Below are positions 22,646 to 32,726 of a stretch of DNA of 64,000 nucleotides, piece by piece (the first letter of the stretch is position 1; each line of letters opens with the position of its first letter). The position numbers were made by a program, and so were the translations under genes. Source of the DNA: Cavenderia fasciculata (Eukaryota; Evosea; Eumycetozoa; Acytosteliales; Cavenderiaceae); the NCBI RefSeq assembly GCF_000203815.1, contig NW_004457713.1, positions 573,358-637,357 on the forward strand. The letters run 5' to 3'. The notes beneath the pieces are model-generated. The model did not search any database. It was not told the DNA's origin and saw nothing but the letters and a program-made list of their open reading frames with translations.

Positions 22646-24508
22646 ATGACTAGTAGTAGTAGTATATTATCTTTATCAAATCTAATTTTATTACATATCA
22701 TAACAGATATTGAAGATAATGTAGATATAATATGTTTATTGTTAACTTGTAAAAAGTTGTATCATTATAATAGTTTAAAGAAATTGATTCAGTTTAAAGG
22801 TATAGGAACACCTATTGATTTGATCGATGGGTACTTGTCAACAAGGTTAGAAACAACCTTTAATCAATTCAAACTATTATCATTTAAAGATATATTAGTG
22901 AATAGTATATCTGATCAGTGTGTCATAGTGCCTTGGAGTGGTACTTTTGATTACTTTTCCCAATGGTTACAACAACGCATTTCTGCAGAGAACATACCCG
23001 ATAAGAGCCGCATTACAACCATTTTGGTGCATAATTATCAAAAATCATCACTCAAGCCTATCGCTGACATGCCATCATCAATCGAGACACTATTCATTCG
23101 CCACCCGTACGACCCCGATCAGGAAGTGGTTGATCTAGGCTCCATCTCTTTCTTGTCCAATCTTCAACGACTTGAAGTTTGGGCAGACATAGTGACCACA
23201 TACGCTGTTGGCGAGTTGGGGTTGTACAAATTCGTATCATTGACAGAGTTGGCGTTCAAGAACCATTGGGTGTCTGGAGTCGGTCCAGGTCTATTACCAA
23301 GCAGTTTGACATCACTCTCTCTGAGAACAAAAGAGGTACCTCCACCAAATACATTCCTTTCATTGACTTCACTCTTCAACCTAGAGATATTTGTTAGTAG
23401 GACACTGGCCGAGAGGAATGGGCAATATCCATTGGTTATCAATCTGGAAAGCTTATGCACCCTCAAGAAACTCAAGATTGAACATGGTGCAATGACAGAC
23501 AGCCAGTACAAAGTCGAGGTGACTGTCCCTCCTTCAATCGAGATACTTACGCTCTTTTCTGATTACGTACAAATTCCACATCGATGTACTATGCCACTGT
23601 TGGAGAGATTGTATGTTCGGTATGTTTCACTGGTTGAAGGAGATATCAGTCTACTTTTATGTCCATCGATAAAGAAACTGGCTATTTTACGTTCATTTGA
23701 GACCATTCCAAAATGGTTGGCCAGCACCATCCCATCGACTCTCGAAAAGCTTGCTATAATCGAATGTAAGCTAGGAAAAGATATACTTGGAGAACAATTT
23801 GTATTCCCACCATCACTCACTCATCTATCCATGGATGGAGACTACGAACCAGTACAACTACCTCCATCACTCGTCAAACTAGAGCAGACATTCAACAAAG
23901 ATGCAGCTGCGTCATTTGACAAACTAAGACATTTGAAAAAACTAGTTTGGTTAGAGAAAGATTCAAATCCAGTGCCTCCATACTCCTACCCACCCAATCT
24001 TGAAACAATCAACCTATATTTGTCTAAATCCTTCGCAATAGACGATATACCGCCAACCATCAAATATCTGTTCATGATTTTGGTACCCGATGAAAAGCCA
24101 GTCAAACTATTCAAAAGATTTACAATTTTTTCAATCAGTTTTATAATCCCAAAAAACATTCAACAACAACAACTATGGTTACCACAAAATACAACACATC
24201 TAACTTTACAAATATGTAATCAACCACAAGTAGCATTTAGATTAGATGAAATAATTAATCACACCAATGTTAGATATTTAACTCTTCAAATGAAGGCTTT
24301 CCAAATATCAAATGTTTTGAAATTTACAATTCAAAGATTGGACCCTGATAATAAGAATGTATTGGTATTGGAAACACAGTCACTTTTAGGTGGAATAATT
24401 ACTCAACAAAGAAAATCAATCAACACTCAACAACAATATGATCCAATTTATTTGTATTTCCACTCTTCCATGCCTTTTCTATTTCATTTGAATACAACTA
24501 CAGAGTAA
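22646..24508 (+). CDS. F-box / FNIP-like leucine-rich protein, array member 2
   Basis: A single exon encodes 620 residues, starting 125 bp after member 1. It has the F-box-like N terminus (SLSNLILLHIITDIEDN, CLLLTCKKLYHY), the family block FKDILVNSISDQCVI, LRR-like units in the middle and the C-terminal block FRLDEIINHTNVRYLTL, RKSINTQQQYDPIYLYF. Compared with member 1 it lacks the peptide between LQRL and the LGLDKF motif, so one repeat unit is shortened. The end is Phe/Leu-rich with a short Asn-Thr-Thr tail. The role is expected to be the same as for member 1. Overlapping open frames in other phases are side effects of the repeats. Confidence 0.85.
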   Translation: MTSSSSILSLSNLILLHIITDIEDNVDIICLLLTCKKLYHYNSLKKLIQFKGIGTPIDLIDGYLSTRLETTFNQFKLLSFKDILVNSISDQCVIVPWSGTFDYFSQWLQQRISAENIPDKSRITTILVHNYQKSSLKPIADMPSSIETLFIRHPYDPDQEVVDLGSISFLSNLQRLEVWADIVTTYAVGELGLYKFVSLTELAFKNHWVSGVGPGLLPSSLTSLSLRTKEVPPPNTFLSLTSLFNLEIFVSRTLAERNGQYPLVINLESLCTLKKLKIEHGAMTDSQYKVEVTVPPSIEILTLFSDYVQIPHRCTMPLLERLYVRYVSLVEGDISLLLCPSIKKLAILRSFETIPKWLASTIPSTLEKLAIIECKLGKDILGEQFVFPPSLTHLSMDGDYEPVQLPPSLVKLEQTFNKDAAASFDKLRHLKKLVWLEKDSNPVPPYSYPPNLETINLYLSKSFAIDDIPPTIKYLFMILVPDEKPVKLFKRFTIFSISFIIPKNIQQQQLWLPQNTTHLTLQICNQPQVAFRLDEIINHTNVRYLTLQMKAFQISNVLKFTIQRLDPDNKNVLVLETQSLLGGIITQQRKSINTQQQYDPIYLYFHSSMPFLFHLNTTTE

Positions 24509-24540
24509 GTTTTTTAGCCGAAAGATTAAGAAATCAAATA

Positions 24541-24618
24541 AAGAACAGATATTGAAGATTGATAATGTAGATACAGTATGTTTATTGTTAACTTGTAAAG
24601 TTGTACAGTCAAAATAGT
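24541..24618 (+). pseudogene. relic of an F-box-family N terminus
   Basis: This sequence is nearly identical to the start of the neighbouring family genes. It reads ACAGATATTGAAGATTG with one extra base, then GTAGATACAGTATG and TTATTGTTAACTTGTAAAG before TTGTACAGTCAAAATAG. It lacks the start codon, contains small indels that break the frame and ends within about 80 bp. It lies at the left breakpoint next to the BTB-like gene on the opposite strand. Confidence 0.75.
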
Positions 24619-24642
24619 GCACCATGGTAGTTAATTCCATTT

Positions 24643-25347
24643 TTAATCCGAATAATAACAATCATCGAAATCATCAGATCCATAGTATTCATCAGAGTCG
24701 GATTCTTTTGAATAATCACTGTCTTCATCTGGTCGATCATTTCTTGGTTTCCATTTTGATAGAGCTGCTTGTTGTTTCACAGAGATCTTTGACCACAGGT
24801 TCTTTTGAATGCTTATCCAGGTATGTTCACGGATTCTTGGTCCAAAGGCCTTGGGGTGTGACAAAACATACAATAAAAGATTGTAGGCCACAGATTTGGT
24901 TTTGAAATTGTTCCAATCAATTGCGCCAGTCTCCAACTTGAGATACAAAACAGTTGCTGCATCCATGGCACCAGGTGCATTTCCTTTTACAGTTGTAAAG
25001 CAATGTCGGGCTATCTTTTCAACATAGTCTTGGTTGTCCTTTAGCTTTCCGTTTATCGTCTCTAGTGGCCAATCATCAATATCTAGTTTTAACAATAGAT
25101 AGTCCATCATGTTAAAGACCTCCCTAATACTACGGTCCTTGGGTAGACATCTTAAAAGTGATGATAATCTTTTTGTAGCCTTTAGTACGACATTGAAAAT
25201 GGTAGGGTCAATGTTCAACAAAATTGCTCCTTCTTCATCCTTTTTCGTTGGGAATGTCCCTTTGATAATTGGTACAAAAAAGGGGATAACTTGAAGTGTT
25301 TCTTTGCTCTCTTCAAAAACCTTATCTCTACACTTAATTTTGAACAT
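24643..25347 (-). CDS. BTB/KCTD-like protein with acidic C-terminal tail
   Basis: A single exon encodes 234 residues. Residues 1-60 look like a BTB (KCTD-type) fold start: a short strand with KCRDKVFEES, then VPIIKGTFP, an acidic loop, and LLNIDPTIFNVVLKATK, which matches the IDP-x-F-x-x-V/I-L helix of BTB proteins. The middle (about 65-185) is helical and unrecognised. The last 45 residues are acidic with repeated Ser, Asp, Glu and Tyr. If the BTB call is right it may be a Cul3 adaptor or a transcription partner. It is the only gene on the minus strand inside the F-box array and lies between two F-box relics, so it was probably inserted or kept at a rearrangement point. Confidence 0.6.
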   Translation of the reverse strand: MFKIKCRDKVFEESKETLQVIPFFVPIIKGTFPTKKDEEGAILLNIDPTIFNVVLKATKRLSSLLRCLPKDRSIREVFNMMDYLLLKLDIDDWPLETINGKLKDNQDYVEKIARHCFTTVKGNAPGAMDAATVLYLKLETGAIDWNNFKTKSVAYNLLLYVLSHPKAFGPRIREHTWISIQKNLWSKISVKQQAALSKWKPRNDRPDEDSDYSKESDSDEYYGSDDFDDCYYSD

Positions 25348-25349
25348 TT

Positions 25350-25380
<31 letters not shown>

Positions 25381-25872
25381 TGTCTGTTCTCCTCATATAA
25401 GTTTGAGAAGCACTTTGTACCTTTTAAAAAAGGTTTCATTTCTTTTTGGAAAAAAGAAAATCCCACTTTTACCCCAACAAAAAGGGGGAAACCCCAATCG
25501 CCATGAAGCAAGTATCCGATGAGATGTACGTCTCCCCTCTCACTCCATCATTGTTGCCATTGGATCAGAGATAGAGATAGAGAAAGAGAGCATGGTCGAA
25601 CCGGGTTTCTTGCCAGCCCCCACAAACTATTGTCGGTTAGTCGTCTCGAACAACAAACTATAAAAGACCATTGGGGGTGGTTTTGAAATCAAAAACATTA
25701 ATTCATCTTTTATTATTATAAATATTATATCATTACAATCTAATCTAAAGTATTATTATTTATATTCTCATTATTTATATATATATATATATATATACCA
25801 TATTATATTTTATACCTCTCGACTAATTATATATATACGAAGTATCTATATAGTTATTACACTCTTCCACTT
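25348..25872. other. intergenic region, BTB-like promoter and simple repeats
   Basis: It starts with a TATC tetranucleotide run (25350-25382), the presumed 5' region of the minus-strand BTB-like gene. A less AT-rich block at 25480-25680 (CCCC/GGGG motifs, CGAACCGGG, CCAGCCCCC) follows, unlike its surroundings and without an ORF that I trust. A TA dinucleotide run lies at about 25777-25797. No tRNA could be folded from the GGTTCGA-like motif at about 25590-25605. Confidence 0.4.
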
Positions 25873-26130
25873 CTATACAAATCCCACAAAGATGTGTAAT
25901 GTCAAAGTTGGATAAATTTTATATTGATCAAAAAATATTGATTGATGGAAGAATCAGTCTGTTGTCATCTTTAAAGAAAATATCTATTTTCAGATGTAGT
26001 GATTTAAAGAAACTAGTTTGGAAAGAAGCAGAAGATTATTATTTCGCCTTCCCATTCACCTATCCACCAAATATTGAAACTCAGAACAATCTCTGAAGGA
26101 AAGTATAAGATTACCTATTTTCACCAACTA
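25873..26130 (+). pseudogene. relic of an F-box-family gene (middle part only)
   Basis: The sequence corresponds to IQIPQRCVM, KLDKFYIDQK, LIDGRISLLSS, then a jump to LKKLVWK and TYPPNIET, and finally an out-of-frame KYKITYFHQL piece. In intact members these segments are about 150 residues apart, so an internal deletion has joined them. There is no F-box start and no C-terminal block. It lies to the right of the BTB-like gene, the counterpart of the relic at 24541. Confidence 0.75.
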
Positions 26131-26441
26131 TCCACTACAAATGGGGACGTTATGGGTACTGAGTTATTATGATCATAGCACAAACGAGTGAGAGATCGGC
26201 AGATCGTCAGATCAACAAAAATTAAAAACAAATAAAATTAAATTCAACCCATAGTGACGGTGGGTACCTTTCAACACTCTATTTATTTAATAATTAAATA
26301 TTATTTTAAAAATACAAGAAAGATAGAATTTAAAAAAATATCCTTTTTTAGATTTTTTCTTGCACACTCCAACTCTTGTTCAGACATGTATCTTTCTTTT
26401 TTCTGAATGTAATAATATATAAATATTTGTATCACATATAT

Positions 26442-28511
26442 ATGACTAGTCTATTATCAAAGTTATCTAATCTATTTCTATCATATATCATAACAGATAC
26501 TGATGATAAACTGCAGTGTCACATCGATGCCCAAACGAATAGTCCATTATTACAGTTATCTAATCTATTATTATCACATATCATATCATATATTGAAGAT
26601 AATGCAGATATAATATGTTTATTGTTAACTTGTAAACGGTTGTACAGTCAAAATAGAAGTAGTTTAAGAAGATCTATTCAATTTAAAGGTGCACCTACCG
26701 AGTTGATCAATGGGTACTTGTCAAATAGGTTGAAAACAACAATCAATCAATTCAATCTATCATCATTTAAAGATATATTAGAGAATAGTATATCTGATCA
26801 ATGTGTCATAGTGTCTGATAAAATACAAGATAGCTATCCTCAATGGATACAACAAGACAGAGTCATTGCACCGGGTAGTATAGTAGACTCTGATAAAACG
26901 AGTCACATCACAACAGCTTTGGTGCATTATTATAAAGAAGAAACATTAAAGTCTATCTACGAGATACCATCAATCGAGACACTCATCATTCACTTTCAAT
27001 GTGATGATACAATAATTAATCTTGCATCCATTTCGCGTTTACCAAATCTCCAAAAGTTATCAATTCTTTCATACAATTTTAATCTTGGTACTCATACATC
27101 ACTCAAGTCTCTAACACTGGATGTCAGCGATACATACCCGTTAAGTGACTTGGGATTAGATAAATTCGTATCACTGACAGAGCTGACGTTCAAGTGTCGT
27201 TTTGTTACTGGTTTTGGACCGGGTCTGTTGCCAAGCAGTCTGACATCACTCAAGATCTATCCTAGAGGAGAACTACCTCCAAGAGATACATTCCTTTCAT
27301 TGACATTGCTGGAGAAACTAGAGATCGATGTGGGAAGGATTACAATGACCGTGAAAAAGGAAGAAGAACGACCATTAATCAATCTCGAAAGTCTACTCAA
27401 CCTCAAGACACTAAAGTTTGATGGATACATCGATCCAACATTGGGACATGACACACTCGTCGTGAGTGTCCCTCCATCAATCAAGATACTTAATCTTCAA
27501 TCGTCGAGTGTAAGAATCCCACAAAGATGTGTAGTACCATTGTTGGAGAGATTGTATGTTCACGAATCAACATTGATCGATGAACAGAACAGTCTATTAT
27601 CGTCATCACCATTGATTACAAAACTATGTATTCATGGATGCTCGGAACCCATTCCAGCCAATTTGATACCACCAACGATCAAAAAACTTACAATCTTAAA
27701 GGTACACTCTGATAAAGATATAATGGGACGAGTTGCGTTCACCTCATTAGTCAATCTTGCACATCTAACCATTTATGGAGACTATGAGCCTGTCAAACCT
27801 AATCTACCACAATCACTCGTCAAACTAAAACAGACACACAACAAAGCTGCAGTCTCTCGTACCAATATTCATTTGAAAAAAATAGTTTGGAAAACTAGAA
27901 ATCCAAACTTGGTATTACTTTCATCGTCATCCTATCCACCCAATCTTGAAACACTCGATCTCCTTGGGATCTATGGAAACTATAAGATTACCTCTTTACC
28001 ACCAACCTTAAAATATCTGTCTATGCGTTTGGCTCTACCCCCTAATCCATCGGTAAAAGGTTATCTAATCTATTCAATTAGTTCTCGATTCAGACCTAAA
28101 AAACAATCTAAACAACAACAACAATCTAAACAACAATCTAAAAAACAATCTAAAAAACAATCTAAAAAACAATCACAACAATCGTTGTTGTTACCATCCA
28201 GTACAACACATCTAACTTGTGCATTTTGGAATGAATCAAAGGTAGCATTTAGATTAGATGAAATAATCAATCAAACCAATGTTAAATATTTAACTATGAC
28301 TACTTACAAGGGATCATTTCAATTTACAATTAAAAGATTGGACACTGATAAAAAGAATGTCTTGGTATTGGAAAAGGATACACTTCAAGGTGGAATAATC
28401 ACTCAAAGAAAATCAATCAACTCCCAACAACAACAATATGACCCAATTTATTTGTATTTAGAGACAAACTCTTCCAACAATCCATATGTATTGAACTGGG
28501 GATTTGATTAA
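26442..28511 (+). CDS. F-box / FNIP-like leucine-rich protein, array member 3, with duplicated N-terminal motif
   Basis: A single exon encodes 689 residues. I took the ATG at 26442 (MTSLLSKLSN) because the longer open frame has no upstream ATG. The F-box-like start occurs twice: a partial copy at residues 4-24 (LLSKLSNLFLSYIITDTDDK) and the full one at about 35-80 (LLQLSNLLLSHIISYI, DIICLLLTCKRLY). LRR-like units fill the middle (FGPGLLPSSLTSLKI, PPSIKILNLQSS, PPTLKYLSMRL). A Lys-Gln-Ser repeat (KKQSKKQSKKQS) precedes the C-terminal block FRLDEIINQTNVKYL, GGIITQRKSINS, YDPIYLYL. Expected role: SCF substrate adaptor, by family only. The 311 bp upstream (26131-26441) hold A/T runs and no gene. 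Confidence 0.85.
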   Translation: MTSLLSKLSNLFLSYIITDTDDKLQCHIDAQTNSPLLQLSNLLLSHIISYIEDNADIICLLLTCKRLYSQNRSSLRRSIQFKGAPTELINGYLSNRLKTTINQFNLSSFKDILENSISDQCVIVSDKIQDSYPQWIQQDRVIAPGSIVDSDKTSHITTALVHYYKEETLKSIYEIPSIETLIIHFQCDDTIINLASISRLPNLQKLSILSYNFNLGTHTSLKSLTLDVSDTYPLSDLGLDKFVSLTELTFKCRFVTGFGPGLLPSSLTSLKIYPRGELPPRDTFLSLTLLEKLEIDVGRITMTVKKEEERPLINLESLLNLKTLKFDGYIDPTLGHDTLVVSVPPSIKILNLQSSSVRIPQRCVVPLLERLYVHESTLIDEQNSLLSSSPLITKLCIHGCSEPIPANLIPPTIKKLTILKVHSDKDIMGRVAFTSLVNLAHLTIYGDYEPVKPNLPQSLVKLKQTHNKAAVSRTNIHLKKIVWKTRNPNLVLLSSSSYPPNLETLDLLGIYGNYKITSLPPTLKYLSMRLALPPNPSVKGYLIYSISSRFRPKKQSKQQQQSKQQSKKQSKKQSKKQSQQSLLLPSSTTHLTCAFWNESKVAFRLDEIINQTNVKYLTMTTYKGSFQFTIKRLDTDKKNVLVLEKDTLQGGIITQRKSINSQQQQYDPIYLYLETNSSNNPYVLNWGFD

Positions 28512-28651
28512 ACTCAAACAATACCTTTTATTAAATAAAAAGACTACAAAGAATAACATTTTCCTTTTTTAGACGTTACTTGCTTTGACTTGTTTCTTTT
28601 TCGAGCTCATCACATTTTTTGAAAAGTAATACATAAATATACATACACAAG

Positions 28652-30569
28652 ATGACTAGTAGTCTATTATTAAAGTTATCCAATCTATTACTATTACATA
28701 TCATAAAAGAGATTGACAGTAATGTAGATATAATATGTTTATTGTTTACTTGTAAAAAGTTATATCATAATAGTAGTAGTTTAAGAAGATCGATTCAGTT
28801 TAAAGGTATAGGAGCACCTATCACTGACAAGGGAAAGATATCGGAACAGTTTAAAATAACAGTCAATCAATATAACATCTTTTCATTTAAAGATATATTG
28901 GAGAATAGTGTATCTGATCAATGTGTCATAGTGTCTGACACGTTCTTCCATGTCGAAAAGTATCCCAAATGGATACGAGACCTTATCTCTTCAGCGAAAA
29001 GAGTTGACAAGAGTAACATTACGACTGCTTTGGTACATTATTTCTATCAACCAACATCAACACCGACTACCAGTATCTATGACATGGTATCTCTAGAGAC
29101 ACTATTCATTCAACATGAAAGAAACTCTCTAGATCTTGACCTTATCTCACAGTTACCCAATCTTGAAAGACTTGCGGTTTCTGCAATCGAGTTGAATAAG
29201 CTCAGTCCTCACACAACACTAAAGTCTCTAAAACTAGATTGAATGACTTTGTCAGAGATTTGAATTTAGATTAACAAAGTTTTCATCTCATAGATATTGT
29301 GTGACTGGGATACGGTCGGGTTTATTACCAAGCAGTCTGACATCACTCTCTCTAAGACTACAAGAGATACCACCAATAGATACATTCATTTCATTGACAT
29401 TGTTGGTGAAATTAAAGATCGATATGGAAAAGATTTCAATGGTAGAGAGGAGTATATATAATAAGGATGGTTATAAACCATTCATCAATCTTGAAAGTAT
29501 AACAACCCTAAAGACATTCAAATTTTGTGGGTATGGTGACAGAATGAATTATTACAAGTGTATAGAGATTAGTATTCCTTCTTCAATCAAGATACTTTTG
29601 CTCTCATCTGATATTATACAAATCTCATCACAATGTATAATGCCACAATTGGAGAAATTGTATGTGGTACAAAAGACATTAATTGATGGAAAAGTTAGTC
29701 TAGTGTCATCATCACAGTCTCTCAAGAAACTAGTTATATATGATTGTTTTTATAAGATCCCAGTCAATATCATCATTCCATCGACTCTTGAAAGACTTAC
29801 CATAAGAAAATTAATAGATTGTCAAGATATACTTGGACGAGTTGTATTCCCACCATCACTCACTCATCTAACCGTCTTTGGAGACTATGAACCTGTCAAA
29901 CTACCAGAATCACTCATCAAACTAAAACAAGAATTCAACAAACATGCAATGTCATATTCTCATCCAAACTTGAAAAAATTGGTTTGGATGACAAGAATAA
30001 CTAGTCTTACTTTTAGAGGTCCAAAAATAGTTTTACCTTGTCCCATTATACCAAATATTGAAACACTCGATTTCGTTGATATCTTTTGGAGCCATACGAT
30101 TGACTATATCCCACCAACCATCAAACATCTATCTATGCGATTGGAAGTACCCCCTCAACCATGGTTAAGAGGTTATCCAATCTTTTCAATCACCTCTAGA
30201 ATCACCGTACCTCAACAACAACCATCGCAACCATGGTTACCATCCAATACAACTAATCTATCTTGCTTTTTGAGGGCAGAAAATTTTAAAGTGGCATTTA
30301 GATTGGATGAAATAATCAATCATACCAATGTTAGATATTTATCTATCACTACTTTTGACCGTACAACCAAACATTTTACAATTCAAAGATTGGACAGTGA
30401 TAATAAGAATGTATTGGTATTGGAAACACAGACACTTTTAGGTGGAATAATTACTCAACAAAGAAAATCAATCAACTGTCAACAACAACAACAACAATAT
30501 GATCCAATTTATTTGTATTTTGATACTTACAATAACAATCCATTTGAATTTAATTGGAGATATGCTTGA
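28652..30569 (+). pseudogene. F-box / FNIP-like array member 4, disrupted in the middle
   Basis: The first frame (28652-29242) encodes 196 residues with an intact F-box-like start (LLKLSNLLLLHIIKEI, DIICLLFTCKKLYHN) and ends at TLKSLKLD with a TGA. The second frame (from about 29247, clear similarity from 29290) resumes with VTGIRSGLLPSSLTSLSL and runs through all later units to the C-terminal block YDPIYLYFDTYNNNPFEF. Between them, the 30-residue LGLDKFVSLTEL segment of the other members is replaced by about 50 nt of unrelated or scrambled sequence, with a frame change and stops. No GT..AG pair restores it. Otherwise both halves are well preserved, so the break looks recent. A truncated F-box protein could still be made. 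Confidence 0.75.
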
Positions 30570-30691
30570 AAATACTATTCAAATATCCTCATGCACATAC
30601 CAAAATAAAAAGAAACCAGTGCTTGCTTGCTTCAGTCTCACCCTAGTTTTTTTTTTGATTCATTGTGATAAGTTAATCATTTTAATTATTT

Positions 30692-32626
30692 ATGACCCAA
30701 CTATTATCTTTATCTAATTTATTATTATTACATATCATAACAGATATTGAAGATAATGTAGATATAATATGTTTGCTGTTAACTTGTAAAAAGTTGTACA
30801 GTCAAAATAGTAATAGTTTAAGAGGATTGATTAGATTTAAAGGATTAGAAGCAATCGATACTTACAAGAGAGAGATATCAGAACGGTTTAAAGCAACAAT
30901 CAATCAATTCAATCTATCATCATTTAAAGATATATTAGAGAATAGTATATCAGATCAATGTGTCATTTTAAAAGACATTGGTAATCTCGATGACTATCCA
31001 AAATGGGTACAACAACGCATCACTACAAATAACAGAGTTGACAAGAGTAACATTAAAACAGTTTTGGTTAGAGATTATAAAACTACGTCACTTCCGTCTA
31101 TCTATGAAGAGATACCATCAATCGAGACATTAATCATTGACGGCCCTACTGATTATGCAGTTGTTGATCTTACCTCTATTTCACTCTTGCACCATCTCCA
31201 ACATCTTTTAGTTTGTGCGCACCAGCTAGAATTAGGTCCACACACAACACTCAAGTCTCTAACACTAGAAAACGGCAATACGTACCTTCTTGACTTGGGA
31301 TTAGATACATTCGTATCGCTGACAGAGCTGACGCTCAAGGATCATTGGGCGTCTGGACTGGAACAAGGTCTCTTACCAAGCAGTCTTACATCACTCACTC
31401 TAAGAATGATGGATATACCTCCACTGGATACATTCCTTTCATTGACATCACTAGTTAAACTAGATATAGATATGAAAAGGGTGACAACAAACAATGAAGA
31501 CAAGGAAGATCTGTCATCCATCAATCTCGAAAGTTTGACCAACCTCAAGACACTTACAATCAGAGACCAAAGGGGAGATAGAGACATCAACTACGAGATT
31601 ATTACACCCCCGTCAATCAAGATACTCACTCTCTCGTCTAATTGCCTACAAATCCCACTGAGATGTGTCATACCACATTTGGAGGAATTCAATGTCCGTC
31701 AAAACCTATTGATCGATGGAAAAGTTAATATGTATCCATCGATAAAGAAACTCGTTATATACAATTTCTATGAACCCTTGCCATCTAATATCGTCATCCC
31801 ATCGACTGTCGAAAAGCTAAACATATATAAAATCAAAACTCGAGATAATCGAAACGTCAATATACTTGGACAGGTTGTATTCCCACCAACACTCACTCAT
31901 CTAAGAATCTCTGGAGACTGGGAGCATGTTATCCTACCAGAATCACTCATCAAACTAAATCTGACATTTGACCAAGCTACTTCAATCTCAATTGGCCACC
32001 TCGTCCATTTGAAACATTTGGTTTGGAGATCATGTGATTCAACATCTCTAGTGTTGCCATCCTCCTATCCACCCAATCTTGAAACACTCGATATCATCGA
32101 TATTGCTGATGCTGATATTATTAATACGATTGACTACATACCACCAACCATCAAAAATTTGTCTATACGTTTGACAAAACCAACAGACAAACAGATTTTA
32201 GAGACACATGGTTATCCTATCTTTTCAATTAGTTCAAGAGTCAAAACAACCAATAATCAATCACAACCACAGCAACAACAACTGTGGTTACCATCCAATA
32301 TAACTCATCTAACTTGTTTAATATTGATTGAATCAAGGGCAGCATTTAGATTGGATGAAATAATCAATCATACCAATGTTAGATATTTATCTTTAGATAC
32401 ATACACTACATCTTTACATTTTACAATTCAAAGATTGGACAATAACAACAACAATGTATTGATATTGGAAAAAGATACTCTTCAAGGTGGAATAATCACT
32501 CAAAGAATATCAATCAACTCCCAACAACAACAACAACAATATGATCCAATTTATTTATATATAAATAAATCCATTTTCTCTCCATTATTATTTCATTGGA
32601 GATATGAATCGATGAATGACAATTAA
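30692..32626 (+). CDS. F-box / FNIP-like leucine-rich protein, array member 5
   Basis: A single exon encodes 644 residues, starting 122 bp after member 4. The N terminus is LLSLSNLLLLHIITDIEDN and CLLLTCKKLYSQN. The middle has LEQGLLPSSLTSLTLR, PPSIKILTLSSN, FPPTLTHLRISGDWEHVILP and YPPNLETLDI. The C-terminal block is FRLDEIINHTNVRYLSL, GGIITQRISINS, Gln run, YDPIYLYI. The block between the F-box and the first repeats (FKDILENSISDQCVI) is nearly identical to that of members 3 and 4, suggesting recent duplication or gene conversion. Predicted SCF adaptor; substrate unknown. Confidence 0.85.
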   Translation: MTQLLSLSNLLLLHIITDIEDNVDIICLLLTCKKLYSQNSNSLRGLIRFKGLEAIDTYKREISERFKATINQFNLSSFKDILENSISDQCVILKDIGNLDDYPKWVQQRITTNNRVDKSNIKTVLVRDYKTTSLPSIYEEIPSIETLIIDGPTDYAVVDLTSISLLHHLQHLLVCAHQLELGPHTTLKSLTLENGNTYLLDLGLDTFVSLTELTLKDHWASGLEQGLLPSSLTSLTLRMMDIPPLDTFLSLTSLVKLDIDMKRVTTNNEDKEDLSSINLESLTNLKTLTIRDQRGDRDINYEIITPPSIKILTLSSNCLQIPLRCVIPHLEEFNVRQNLLIDGKVNMYPSIKKLVIYNFYEPLPSNIVIPSTVEKLNIYKIKTRDNRNVNILGQVVFPPTLTHLRISGDWEHVILPESLIKLNLTFDQATSISIGHLVHLKHLVWRSCDSTSLVLPSSYPPNLETLDIIDIADADIINTIDYIPPTIKNLSIRLTKPTDKQILETHGYPIFSISSRVKTTNNQSQPQQQQLWLPSNITHLTCLILIESRAAFRLDEIINHTNVRYLSLDTYTTSLHFTIQRLDNNNNNVLILEKDTLQGGIITQRISINSQQQQQQYDPIYLYINKSIFSPLLFHWRYESMNDN

Positions 32627-32726
32627 ATAATAATATTAATCATAAGCAGAGAGTATTTAAATTATATTATAGTATAGTATCCTCTTCCCTCTAAATACCT
32701 CTCCAAGTTCCCTTTTCTGCAGATGA

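Noticed and set aside
25588-25610. Possible tRNA B box (GGTTCGA on the minus strand)
   Set aside because: The flanking bases do not pair to make a T stem, and no anticodon or acceptor stem can be built around it.
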